Below are positions 1-10,800 of a DNA stretch of 64,000 nt, one piece after another. The stretch covers positions 67,854 through 131,853 of the forward strand of contig JBDOIU010000008.1 of NCBI GenBank assembly GCA_047404195.1, in the 5' to 3' direction. Made by a program: the position numbers and the translations under genes. The notes beneath the pieces were generated by a model. The model was not told the DNA's origin. It searched no databases and worked only from the letters and a program-made list of their open reading frames with translations. How positions within the stretch are numbered: position 1 is the stretch's first letter; each line of letters begins with the position of its first letter. The DNA comes from JAJRRL01 sp047404195. Lineage in GTDB: Bacteria; Pseudomonadota; Gammaproteobacteria; JAJRRL01.

Positions 1-2
1 AT

Positions 3-611
3 GCGCCTGTTGCTAAAACACTTTGGCGTCACTTTTTGACGGCAATTTCAGGTCGGTCGATATATACGAATCGTAGTTTCTTGAAAGATAAGCTGCATCA
101 ATATGTCTTCCCAAAGTTCATGCAAATTGAGCAAAAACCACATGCTATTCATGCCATTGCCAGTGTTCCATTTGATTCAGAGGGTGTTAAAACACAAGAT
201 TTGGCTTTCGTGAAAGATGGTGTTTTGCAGCACTTTATGACATCCAGTTATTCCGCGCGTAAGTTGGGTCTCACCTCAACCGGTAATGCGGGCGGCATTT
301 ATAATATGCAAGTCACGCCAAACGCCGGTGATTGTACTGCAATGCTACAAGAGTTGGGCGAGGGTTTGTTGGTGACAGATCTCATGGGGCAAGGAGTAGA
401 TATCATCTCTGGTAACTACTCGCGTGGTGCTACAGGCTTTTGGGTGTCTGGTGGTAAAATCTCTCATCCGGTAGATGGCATCACAATAGCTGGTAACCTC
501 GTGGATATGTATGCTGGTATTAGAGCGGTGGGCTGTGATATTGACTCGCGATCAAGTATACAAACCGGCTCTGTGTTGGTTGATCAGATGACAATTGCAG
601 GTCATGCTTAG
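3..611 (+). CDS. pmbA: PmbA/TldE metalloprotease-like protein, C-terminal part (5' end outside window)
   Basis: The reading frame is open from the window edge and ends at TAG 609-611, so this is the last roughly 200 residues of a protein that is normally about 450 residues. The translated stretch shows the family pattern for this region (AISGRSIYTNRSFLKD near the start, then GNAGGIYNMQV, DLMGQGVDIISGNYSRGA and GFWVSGGKISHPV). PmbA (TldE) is the non-catalytic partner of TldD in a heterodimeric protease that processes modified peptides and unfolded proteins in the cytoplasm. The first in-frame start codon inside the window (TTG 36) is not the real start. The gene downstream on the same strand is unrelated and about 160 bases away. 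Confidence 0.9.
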   Translation, partial: APVAKTLWRHFLTAISGRSIYTNRSFLKDKLHQYVFPKFMQIEQKPHAIHAIASVPFDSEGVKTQDLAFVKDGVLQHFMTSSYSARKLGLTSTGNAGGIYNMQVTPNAGDCTAMLQELGEGLLVTDLMGQGVDIISGNYSRGATGFWVSGGKISHPVDGITIAGNLVDMYAGIRAVGCDIDSRSSIQTGSVLVDQMTIAGHA

Positions 612-771
612 GCTTTTGTAGAGAAAAACAATAATGTTATTAATGTCTTACTGACGCTCTGTGTCAGGTGTTGTATAGATTGTATTACAATTTTTCTTGG
701 GACAGAAAGTGTTGACTTATCGCGAATATACGGTACGATATTGGTTCGCGTTTTTTTTATATGGGGTAAGT

Positions 772-1518
772 ATGAGAAGCTATATTAATATTTCAGTGCA
801 TGATTATGGTGTTTTATCTGAAGGTATGAACAAAATACACCTTGAGGGTGTTGGTCTTTCTGAGTCATCAACGCTGGAGGACTTTCAGGTCGCGGTCACC
901 AAGAAGCTAAATGCATTGCGTTCTGAGGGTGTCCCAGAAATCCAACCAGATGATTTTAACATTATATTGTGTGGAAAGTTGCTTAAGGACTATCATTGCA
1001 CTGCAGCTGATTTCTGTGCTGAACTCACTCGACATCCATGCATGCAGATTGCGCCTAAGCCTAAGAAATTATGCCAGCATGCCCCTGTACCCGAGCAACA
1101 GCGAGTCAGTACCAAGGTATACCTTCCTTTCTTTCTTAAAGATATATTGGGTAAGGTTCAGCAGATCAGTGGGCTTGAACTGGCTGAATCAGCAACTATC
1201 AAAGACCTGAAGATTGCTATCATGCAGAAATTGAATTTGATGCTGTCTGAAAGTGCTCCCGAAATTAAGATTGATATGTTTACATTGATACTATGTGGAA
1301 AAGATATTGAAGAGCGTGAGATCTCCGCATCTGATTGTCTTCGTGAAATATATAACGCAGCTGCCACACACATTGTGCCGACATTCCGTGAGTTATGTCT
1401 GGAAGATACAGCTCAGCCAGTGCAAGTGTCTCAGGTCGATCTTCTTGCTAGTAGTCAAGTTGCTGGTTTATTCACACGAGGTGAACGTGTCGAAAAGCCA
1501 AAATGCGTGATCATGTAA
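772..1518 (+). CDS. Tandem ubiquitin-like repeat protein with C-terminal CaaX box
   Basis: The product has 248 residues from ATG 772, which is preceded by GGGGTAAG; a longer in-frame TTG at 697 lacks a binding site. Two clear internal repeats occupy about residues 5-100 and 115-208. Each shows the ubiquitin pattern: an acidic LExxGxxLxESxT(I/L)xD segment, an amphipathic helix ending KLN, PEI followed by D.F, then ILCGK with D or E residues after it (compare LIFAGKQLED of ubiquitin). The last four residues are CVIM after EKPK, a perfect CaaX prenylation signal identical to that of human K-Ras4B. There is no di-glycine end and no signal peptide. A TACAAT box lies at 686-691. Inference: an effector delivered into a eukaryotic host, prenylated there and anchored to membranes while presenting ubiquitin-like folds. 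The repeat and CaaX are seen directly; the fold assignment is from sequence pattern. Confidence 0.7.
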   Translation: MRSYINISVHDYGVLSEGMNKIHLEGVGLSESSTLEDFQVAVTKKLNALRSEGVPEIQPDDFNIILCGKLLKDYHCTAADFCAELTRHPCMQIAPKPKKLCQHAPVPEQQRVSTKVYLPFFLKDILGKVQQISGLELAESATIKDLKIAIMQKLNLMLSESAPEIKIDMFTLILCGKDIEEREISASDCLREIYNAAATHIVPTFRELCLEDTAQPVQVSQVDLLASSQVAGLFTRGERVEKPKCVIM

Positions 1519-1591
1519 GTGACTGAAATCGTTTGCTGTTTCATGCCTGCCTGAATTGATGCGTATTATGATTGTATCATCTTGACACCAA

Positions 1592-2364
1592 TCAGTGAGT
1601 GATATTGCTTGCCATCCAGCGCAGCTGTTGTCCAAGCTTGTCATGACCAAATGCCTTTAATTGTTTGTGCCCACAAGCTTTTCTGAACCAATATTGGGTA
1701 ACGCAGAAATAAATTGGCAAGATTTTCTTGGCAGCACTCACAGCCATTTGTATCACTTCGTTATTGCAGCTGCCATGCGTTATGCGTTTCAGGCAATGCT
1801 GCTGCCACTGCTCTTGTTCTTGTGGTGACATGACTTGAGAGTAGAGCTGTTTGATTTTATTGAAGGCATTGAAGAGCGAGAACAGTGGGTTGGATATGAC
1901 GATTTCACCAATATCGATGATACAAAGCTGTTTGCTCTCAGGATTGATCAGCATGTTATTATCGCTGAAATCGGACTGCACAATAGTTGCGTGTGCTGCG
2001 AATAAGGGTGCTTGCGCACACAGCTCATTCACAGTTGGTATCAGTGATTGACAGTGCTTGATTTCACTCTGTGTCAGACCCTCTGTCTCATGGAGAGCTT
2101 GATCTGACATGATAGTCGAGAATTGCTGTGCCAGCTTGGCTGGTCGATAGTCAGGTACACCAAGCTCTAGTAAGGCGTTAATGTGTTGTTGTGATTTGAG
2201 TTGCATATCAATAAACAATTCTGCCGCATGATAGAGGTATTCTTTTGAGAATTTTTGTTGTAATACATGTCGCAGGCACGTACCTGCATCTCGCATGATA
2301 AACGTATGACAGTCAGGGTTATGGGCCACCACTGATGGTACATTTGCCAGTTTATGATCAGCCA
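1592..2364 (-). pseudogene. Aminoglycoside/choline phosphotransferase-like remnant (N-terminus lost)
   Basis: Reading leftwards, the frame encodes a kinase-like C-terminal portion: a FIMRDAGTCLRHVL segment, then VQSDFSDNNMLINP with CIIDIGE, which match the catalytic HGDxxxxN and metal-binding IDxxE/G positions of the APH/choline kinase family. Histidine of the catalytic loop is replaced by glutamine-serine in VQSDF. The family normally has about 90 more residues upstream including the nucleotide-binding lobe; these are absent because the frame runs into the oppositely oriented ABC exporter fragment near 2365. The frame stays open to 2440 but those codons are antisense to the exporter. Most likely a broken gene; whether the remaining 257 residues are still translated cannot be seen. 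Confidence 0.55.
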
Positions 2365-3339
2365 TATATGATGACGTTATTAATCGTTTTATATCAACAC
2401 AAACAAGTGACGGTGGGCGACTTCGCCTTGATTTTGACACTGACGATGTCCTTGTTTCAACAACTCTGGCATATTGCCAATCAGATAGGCGAAGTGTATA
2501 AGCAGCTTGGCAAGTGCACTCAGGCCATGCCTTTGCTGTCTACTCCGAATGAAATTGTCAATGCTGATGGTGCGAGCCCTTTACAGTGTGATCATGGGGG
2601 TATTAATTTTGCAGATGTGACATTTGCTTATGAATCCGGGAATGATGTCTATCAGGAATTGTGTCTACAGATTCCTGCCGGTCAAAAAGTAGGCTTAGTG
2701 GGCTTTTCAGGTTGTGGAAAAAGTACGTTGATTAATTTGCTCACCCGGCAATTTGATTTGCATTCTGGCAAAATCAGTATTGATGCTCAAGATATCTCAA
2801 AGGTGACTCTCGATAGTTTGCGAGAACACATTTCACTGATTCCACAAGACCCAGTACTGTTTCATCGCAGCTTGCGTGACAATATTCGATACGGGAATTT
2901 AGAAGCGACGGAGGAGATGGTATTGCATGCGGCTCAACAGGCGCATTGCCATGAATTCATCGCATCATTACCAGATGGCTACGACACATTAGTCGGAGAG
3001 CGAGGGGTGAAGTTATCTGGTGGGCAACGACAACGCATTGCCATTGCGCGTGCCTTACTCGACAGTGCACCGATTCTTGTGCTTGATGAGGCAACCAGCT
3101 CGCTCGATTCTGTGACTGAGCAAAAAATTCAAGCGAGTTTGCAGTGTGCTTTTAAAAATCGTACCACGATAGTGGTAGCGCATAGGTTATCGACGCTGCT
3201 ACAAATGGACCGTATCATTGTCATTGATAAGGGACAAATCATTGAAGATGGGTGCCATGCTGACTTACTCGAAGCGAATGGACAGTTTGCGAAGATGTGG
3301 TCCTTGCAGAAAGATGGTTTCTTACCAGACACAGTGTAG
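2335..3339 (+). pseudogene. ABC exporter (fused permease-ATPase), C-terminal half only
   Basis: From about 2371 the frame encodes the end of a type-I exporter membrane domain (VTVGDFALILTLTMSLF, then the coupling segment) followed by a complete nucleotide-binding domain: Walker A GFSGCGKST, Q-loop IPQDPVLF, signature LSGGQRQRIAIARALL, Walker B ILVLDEATSSLD and switch histidine AHRLST. The usual roughly 580-residue protein is cut to about 330 residues, with most transmembrane helices missing. The first dozen codons (ATG 2335) are antisense to the phosphotransferase remnant, so the two fragments meet at a recombination junction near 2362-2372. The ATPase domain itself is intact, so a free ATPase could still be made, but transport is unlikely. 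Confidence 0.7.
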
Positions 3340-3503
3340 ATCGTATGATTATCGGAAATGAATTCAGTACCAGCCTATTAAATCTCGTGTTTTCTGAGAA
3401 ATAATTCACTAACAGACTTGCCTTACCATCATTGTATATGTGCTATGCTATTGGTATCTTGGCGCACTGGCGCTTCCTTTTTCTCATTGGATGAGGGCGA
3501 TTG

Positions 3504-4182
3504 ATGAACATTGATTATTGCATCATTGTTGTGTTCTTGTTGATTAATTTATTAATTGGCTTTCACTCTCGCCGGCGAGTACGAGGTTTTAGTCAATTTT
3601 CTGTCGGTGATCGGTCTTGTGGCATATGTTGCAGACCCTGCTATGAATGGTAACAATGCATTTGCTTATATAATCGATACCATGCTGCCGATTGGTTTAC
3701 GTGGATTCATCATTGCGGCATTACTATCAATCATTATGTCTTCAGCAGCAGGTTTTTTGAATGCTGCTGCCATCTCGTTTACAAATGATTGTGTTAAGCC
3801 GTTAAGTAAGCGTCCCGCTACGATTGACGCGTTGAAAATGGCGCGTATAAGTACATTGCTGGTCGGTGTGATTGCAATCATCTTTGCCGTTTCGATATAA
3901 AATGTGCTAAAGCTATTGCTCATGGCATATAATTTTTGGTCTCCCATTATTTTGGTGCCGATGTTATTTGCTATTTTTAAATTGCGTGTCACAACGTCTG
4001 CGTTTTGGGTGGGTGCGGCATGTGGTATATGCGGTACATTGCTTTGGCAGTTTGGGTTGGGTGAGCCTCTCGGTTTACCTGCACTGGTTTTTGGTATTCT
4101 GACAAACCTTATTGGCTTTTTTGTAATGGCATATTTAATTGACTCACGAACCGGGCCAACATACCCAAAGGCTGAGATTTAG
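3504..4182 (+). pseudogene. Sodium:solute symporter (SSS family), internally deleted and stopped
   Basis: ATG 3504 opens a typical SSS N-terminus (YCIIVVFLLINLLIG, then RGFSQFSVGDR). After roughly 40 codons the sequence jumps into a different frame encoding the middle-to-late membrane region (NAFAYIIDTMLPIGLRGFII, then LLSIIMSSAAGFLNAA). That frame is closed by TAA at 3898-3900 inside a hydrophobic segment, and the same frame continues to 4182 with the last helices. About 680 bases remain of a gene that is usually around 1.4 kb, so there is a large internal deletion, a frame change and an in-frame stop. It stands next to two other broken transport or enzyme genes, marking a decaying stretch. 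Confidence 0.75.
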
Positions 4183-4637
4183 ATATCACTGTCTAGATCG
4201 TTATAGCGTATGGTCACCTGACTGGCTAAGAGATTACCTTTGATGAAGACATGGCGCCATGCTTCGCTTACTATGAGAGAGTATAGCTGGCACTTAACCA
4301 GTGATTGCGGTCTGCCCCGAAAAAGACCTTCTTAGTGCCCCAGTAATTTGTTGTGTTGTTAGCATTAATGGCTGTATATTGCGAATAAACATCGTTCGCT
4401 TGTTTCAAGTGTTGGTGTCTGATATCATTTTCCATGGTAAGCCTACTTGAATTTGTTATATGTTTTACTTTGTCGAGTCTGTCAGGCTCAAAAGAAAGTA
4501 ATACGTAAAAGTTATCTTCCAAGTAGGTTCGGAAAATATAGTGTGGTGGGCGCGAGGTTCTTCTTCGCTTTACCTAATCATCTGCTGGTTAGAGTATACT
4601 GCACGAGACAGATGGGTGATATGATTAGAGGTGGTCT
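4183..4637. other. 455-base region without a supported gene
   Basis: I see no convincing coding region. An 83-codon frame on the minus strand (4271-4522) resembles no family I know and has no good ribosome binding site. A TATACT box at 4595-4600 sits 38 bases before the next start codon and could be a -10 element, but no good -35 sequence is found at the right distance. Confidence 0.4.
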
Positions 4638-4877
4638 ATGCGTAGGGATATAACTGAGCTTCCTTTTGATATGGGAAAATATGCTCTAACAGAGGCTAAA
4701 AGGCAAAAATATGCTCAAAAAGCGGCTCAAAATGCTCAAAAAGCGGCTCAAAAAATCCATGAAATAACCGGTAAAGTTGAAGGGTTTCAGCAGAACGACA
4801 TAAGTGAGGGGTTTATACCCCCCCCGCATACGCTCGCGCCATTGGGGGATGCACCTTATACGTCACATTCTGGGTAG
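4638..4877 (+). CDS. 79-residue leader ORF overlapping the giant kinase ORF
   Basis: ATG 4638 has a good binding site (AGAGGTGG, 4626-4633), the best one near the start of the giant gene. The product is charged and helical with an Ala/Gln/Lys repeat (KAAQNAQKAAQK, encoded by a short direct repeat around 4710-4755), then a proline-rich end. It overlaps the giant ORF, which is open in the next frame from GTG 4804. Inside the overlap is a run of eight C (4818-4825). Removing one C would join this leader to the giant frame and give a single protein of about 3,390 residues. It may therefore be the true N-terminus of the giant protein, or a short translated leader coupled to it. No known family. 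Confidence 0.5.
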   Translation: MRRDITELPFDMGKYALTEAKRQKYAQKAAQNAQKAAQKIHEITGKVEGFQQNDISEGFIPPPHTLAPLGDAPYTSHSG

Positions 4878-7800
4878 TGTGTCACGTTCGGATTCGATGT
4901 GTTTCATAAAAAAACTGGTAGATAGCAAAAATTACTCAAAGTTGATGGCAAAAATTATTAAGGATAATGGTTTCATATCATTTGCAGTAAAATTATTACT
5001 TCAAGACTATTACGTAGCAGATTTTGGCAAAGAGCGGCGGGGGAGAATTAGAGAAATCTCTCAAGAAGAGAAAGATCTAAAACGCATTCAATCAAAAAAA
5101 TATGCGATTCGTATACTACGCAATTCGCTTGCTTTACCAGAGAATACTCAAGAAGTAGTTGAAACGCTCAGGGTGTGTTACTCTGGTGGAAGACCTAAGG
5201 AATACATAACTTGTGTTTTCGCAGCTATGTTACGTACAGAAGGCTGCGGCGTATATGATCGTGAATTTTATGCCGAGTTATTTAGCTTGTACACTGTTCT
5301 ACCTACTCTTGAAGAAGAATTTATACCATCAGTCGATTTGACTTGGGATATTGACATCTTGCTTGATTATGCATTTGAGTCAGAGGATCATAATATCTCT
5401 GCTGCGGCAATTGAGCGGATAAAAAGCATTGCTGTCAGTAGCGAGACACAAAAATGTGATTTAATCACTAGGGGCATTATTCATTGCATTATAGATTTGA
5501 TGCAAAAACAGATCGCTATGCCATCCACATCGGGTTTAAAATATGCGCATAAAATAAGCTGTATTGGTTTGATTTATGCTTTAGTTGATAAAAATGACTG
5601 GATTTTATCATTATTTGTGTCTCATGGTGTGCTAGAGTTGCTAGTGAAATACATATCAGAGGACTTTCCCAGGAAGCTGTCGTCTTATAATGAAGCGGAT
5701 CATATCCTGGATGACATGTTATACCTGCGACTGATCAAACGTTTTCTCACTATGACAACACTGAATAGCGTTTCGGTTGGTTTAGAGTCATTTATGCGAT
5801 TTATACACAAATCACTATCTTGGCTGGTTTTTACTCACTTGCTCCCCATAATGATGTCTTATTTGAGAGAGCTGACGTTATTTATCGCAGACCAACTAAA
5901 AGAACCGCGTTTACAACGTATTATTGTTGACAATGATTTGTGTCCTTTTTCGCATGACCAACATATACAAAGTTTAAGAAGGCAATACCAGGCTCCGGAT
6001 ACACGCAAATTCATGCATCGAGATTATGATGATGTCTGGGTCGAGGTTTACAATGATTGGTCTTATTTTCCGATTAACTATAGATGGTCGCTATTAGTCA
6101 ACATGTACCAGTCGGAATCAAATAGGGATTTTGTGCGTGCACAACTTAAGCAGCCTGGCATGAAAGACATGTTGCAGTATTCATTCCTATTAGGGAACAA
6201 TCCATATGGAGCAAAGTGCTTGCAAATCGCACAGGAGATTAACCCAGACTACCGTTTATGGACAAAACTCACCGTAGAGATTGCGATTAAAGGTGTATTT
6301 GCGAACAATTTTTTCCAATCTAATGGTAGGGATATGTGGCGTGCGGTGCTGGTTGCTACGCAGGTGCTGACAACGATTAACCAGGGCGAACCTCTTCCCG
6401 CTGAATACGAGCATGTTTTATCTTACATTCCACAAGGCGGACATCATGTTGGGGCATCTCAGATCTCTACTGTTTTTTTGCTTAGCATCGCAAAAGATAA
6501 TCAGAAAAAGATTAAGCTAATCACGTTATTCCTCAGCACTTACGCCGCACTCAATACGCGCCTTTTAACTCAAATTCTTTCCGTTTATCGCATGCCTCGA
6601 ACTTTTACTAATCGAGCTTTTACTATGTTTCCAATTTTGGGGTTACTTTTGTGTCCATCAGTACAGCTCATGGAAAAGTATGAAAGCTGTGGGGGTTTAG
6701 ATGAGTATAGTGAAGAAAAATATATTTCTTTGCGTGAGCTTGTTGGTATACTGTTATCACTAGTTAAAAGACAGCGTGTGGAAGCTAAGCGCATTTCATT
6801 GTCTGAGCACTTTTTATGCTCTCATCAAATCACAGAGTTCTACTATAGACTGTTGTGTCTTGTCACAAGAAAAAATCAGTTAACCGAGTATTTGCTATCG
6901 CGTGAGGAATATTCTAGTCACAGACTCGCAGACAGTATTGTTAATGAATTAGACCGACTTAGGAATGGGACTCTCTGGAATCGAGCTGGTGTCCAAGTGG
7001 CCTGGATGGAAACACTTTGGTATGCAAATATGCATTGGATTGAAAGATTTCAGAAGCTCCATCCACATCTCAGTGATGAGGTGATGCTACGTGATGAAGC
7101 TACTGAAGCTAATATGACTGAGACCGTTGATAAAGAGGTTTTGCAAATAGCATTGATGATGAAGGAAAAAAGTTGGACTCATATTCAGTCTCGGCGTAGA
7201 ATGAGGTCTTCGCCGAATATAGAGGATCTCATTACTCATGTTAACCTAGCCGATAATGATAAAAGCAATACGGAAAAGTTATGTCAGTATTTTTATGGAA
7301 TAAATATCAATCAGCTATCAAAGCTTGTGGCAACAGTAGAGAAGCAATCAACCTCAGATGATGTTCCTGGAATGTTTCGTGCTCCGCATATCTTATTTTT
7401 GTTAACAAAGTTTCTCTATCGATTTAAAGATGAAGGTATATGGATCGGTGGGCGAGGGTCGCTATCTAAGCTACATCGAAATCTCAAGATAAAGAAAGTG
7501 AGATCTTATATGCTCGAATTGAGAGGGTATTTTGAGACTAAAAAGATAGTGTATTGCATGCTGGATTTTTTGCGGTCAGATGCTGGACATCTAGATCTGC
7601 TAGAGAGTATCGTTAAGCGCTCAAAAGAATGTTTAGACTCGTTAATATATCATCATGGTGTTGAGCTAATGATACAGTTGACATACGAAAATCGTCGTCG
7701 AGAGAGTGCGCTTAAATCAATTCGATGTATATTAGAGTTGTGTTTCGATAAGGAACCAGAGGCGACATTCAGAGAGGTACATTCATCTATACAAAAACTA

Positions 7801-10800
7801 TTCCACTCGAGTGAACGTTTATCTCCACAAGACCTCAAGGTAATACATCCGTATTTTTCTGGTCTTTTTACACGCTACTATTGTCGAAAGCGTGGCTACC
7901 ATGATGGTGATTTTAAAGTCAGGTCTGTAATAGATGAATATATGCGTCATTTGGTTCAGTTTCTGATTGATAATGATGATGAACAGAGAATTGGGCTAGA
8001 AATGTTTCTTCAGTTGTTACAGATTGAAACGTCAGACAGTACCGAAGTGGAAGATATCATACATGCTGTAAAATTTATGTGGTCTCAAATTTCTCTGAAG
8101 GCTCCTAACAATAATATACTCTGTGGTCTTAAGCTGGTTAGAGACAATGATGTCAGAAATCGTAAGTCTGGGCAATGCAATAGCAGTTTATTTCGGATAA
8201 TCTTGTTTGTAGCGTTTTTTAAGAAAGACGTGCACCGTGTTGAATTGGCTGTTTCTCAAGGTGTAGTAGAAGAAATGATGAAAATATTTCATTTGCTGTA
8301 TAATAAGCAGAAAGAGAATCGTAAAAGAGATAAACGTCTTGCATATTTGAATCCATTTATATGTGGTTCTTTTGTTGATCTTATTTTAGAATTTTTGCAG
8401 CATTCTGCACATGCAAGATCTGTATTTATAGCCAGTGGTGCGCTTGATGTTGCTATCGAAGGCTGGGTGTTTTCAAAAAATGATCCCTCACTTTTCGGTA
8501 ATATGCCAAAGCTACTACTTACTTTGTTTGACTCGTTTTCCGAATATATACAAGACAATATGGATAGCTTTTTATCAACTTCAGTTGGTTATTTATCACA
8601 TGCATGTGAGGGGTTTCAGCTTAGCACACTTCAGCTGCTCAATCGTCTACTTGATACCATAGATCCGAGCTTGTATGACCAAGTATGCTCTACACTAATG
8701 TATCCTGTCTTATTTAGAGTGTATGACTTGAATCTAAGTGCTCAGCTTAGAGCAGCTGAGCTGCTTTGTCGGTTTGTTGATACTCCCTCACTTGAAATTT
8801 GTCTTGGATCAAAGAAAGCATTGTCTTTAATTAAAGGAGCAATTGAATACCATACACTAATCAAAAGTGTGACCGGTCTCAGGGCAGTGAGATCTGCTCC
8901 GGAAAAGCTTGCTCAGCTCGAAGCAATCGCATCAACATCGATTGGTAAGCTTGACGCTACCACTGTTCAAGCTCATGATGAATCATTATCGCAGTATTTT
9001 AATGAGCAATATCTTCAACGTAAGTATCCAGGCGCTCAAAATCTCGCTGTCTTTTTTAAGCCAGAGAGCGATACAGTTATGCATGAGACCCAGTTAGCAG
9101 ATTACTTTATGCAAAGATATGATACTATGCGAAAGCTTATTTCTGTTACCCCAAGACTATGTGCTGCTGAAAGCAAACATCTCAGGCTAGTAGCTGTAAA
9201 GATGCTTTTGAGTGTTTATCCAATTCTTGAATCAAGACATAGTGAATTTGTCTTAGAGTGTTTAGCCATCATTCTTAAACAAGATGAACCAATGCTACCT
9301 TCAAACTCGCATCTAATTAAGTATATCGCTATGATTGCGAATGAGGGTGGCTCCCTTCATTGTCGAAAACTCTTATCAGTGCTCACATGGCGCATTAGTG
9401 TACCAACGACAATTCATCTTTACGAGGAGAGAGGGGGTTATGGCGAAGATGATTGGATTCGAAAAAAGGTCTATTGTGATGATGCGAGGATGATGTGTCG
9501 CGGTCGTTATAAAGTCAACCTTAGCATTAACTATCATCATTCAAGTTCAAAGCTAAATTTAACATATATACTTGGCGTTTTAGTGGATGCACTGACATCA
9601 AGTTCACCAGAAAGCTATGAAGAATTGACATTTGATTTTTTTAAAAGTACTCTGCTCTCATGGGGCGATGTAACAATGGATGCTAGGCAAAATATAAGTA
9701 GGATTTCTGATCGTCTTCTCATTCTATTGAGGAGGAAACGACTCTCGTTATATGCTCATAATGCTCACTTTCACCTGGAATTTCGATATAATTACCAAGA
9801 TAAGAATAAGTTGACTTACAAACCCTGTCCTTACTCGGGTAGAAGTGATTCATATGATAGCTATAGACAATATTTATTTACTTCAAGATTTTTTGATATA
9901 TGCATAAGTGTTGCCTGTGATAAACCGAATACTTCTAGCGTCCAGCAATTATTTGAAGAGCACTTCCTGTGTGATGAGATATTCGCTCTTGAACTTCTGC
10001 AAAGATTGGTCAAGGCAGGTATGAGCGCTGATGATTACTCAAAGTATAGAATCACTAACATAGATGTCTATATTCATATTATTCGATCTGGTGCGTTATC
10101 GTTAAAAATGTTTGCCGCTAAGGCGCTCTCAAAAGCATTATGTATATCTTCACCTGATGTGATATTATCATATGACTTGCCAGTGAAAGATTTATTGTCT
10201 CTTGTCGAAAGTAGTCCGGACGATTTGTCGAAGCAAGTACTTTCTATTATTCACCGATTTCTCTCTGCTAAATCCTCCGAGTATGAAGAAAAGAAACAAG
10301 GCTTATTCACGGATTTCTTGCATGCTGCGTCATCTATTGTCACAACTGTTAGTCATGAAATCAGTGTCTCGATTTTACGCATTTGTGATTTCATATCTCT
10401 ATCAGATAGTGCCGGTGATCAGTTGCCTGGCCTTCAAGCAATGACGCTATCTCTTCCTAAGTTATGGGCCGCTACGCCACCCTCTATTGTAGATAAAGTT
10501 TCTCAAAGTCCGGTTAAGTTATATATTCTATGGCTATTAGGCTCTATTATGCTTAAGTATGATGCTGCCCGCTCATTAGTCGGCAAAAGTCAATGGGTTG
10601 TTGACCTTCTTGAATATATTTCTACAATGAGTCTTCCTGATAAGGTATCCAATGCTTTCAGAATCCAACGCTTTTTGACTGGCTTCATAAAGAATAATCA
10701 GCATAATTTATCTTTGTTTCAAAAACAGAGAAAATTGTTAGTGCAACTGGCTAAAATCAAAGATGACTTAAGCCCATCCATACTTTCTTCTATCATAAAA

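Noticed and set aside
697..771. 25 extra N-terminal codons of the ubiquitin-like protein from TTG 697
   Set aside because: No binding site at TTG 697, whereas ATG 772 has GGGGTAAG at a good distance and begins at the first repeat.
4271..4522. 83-codon minus-strand frame in the gap before the leader ORF
   Set aside because: No binding site, no family resemblance, and it lies in a region of decay. It may be a trace of a former gene but cannot be supported.
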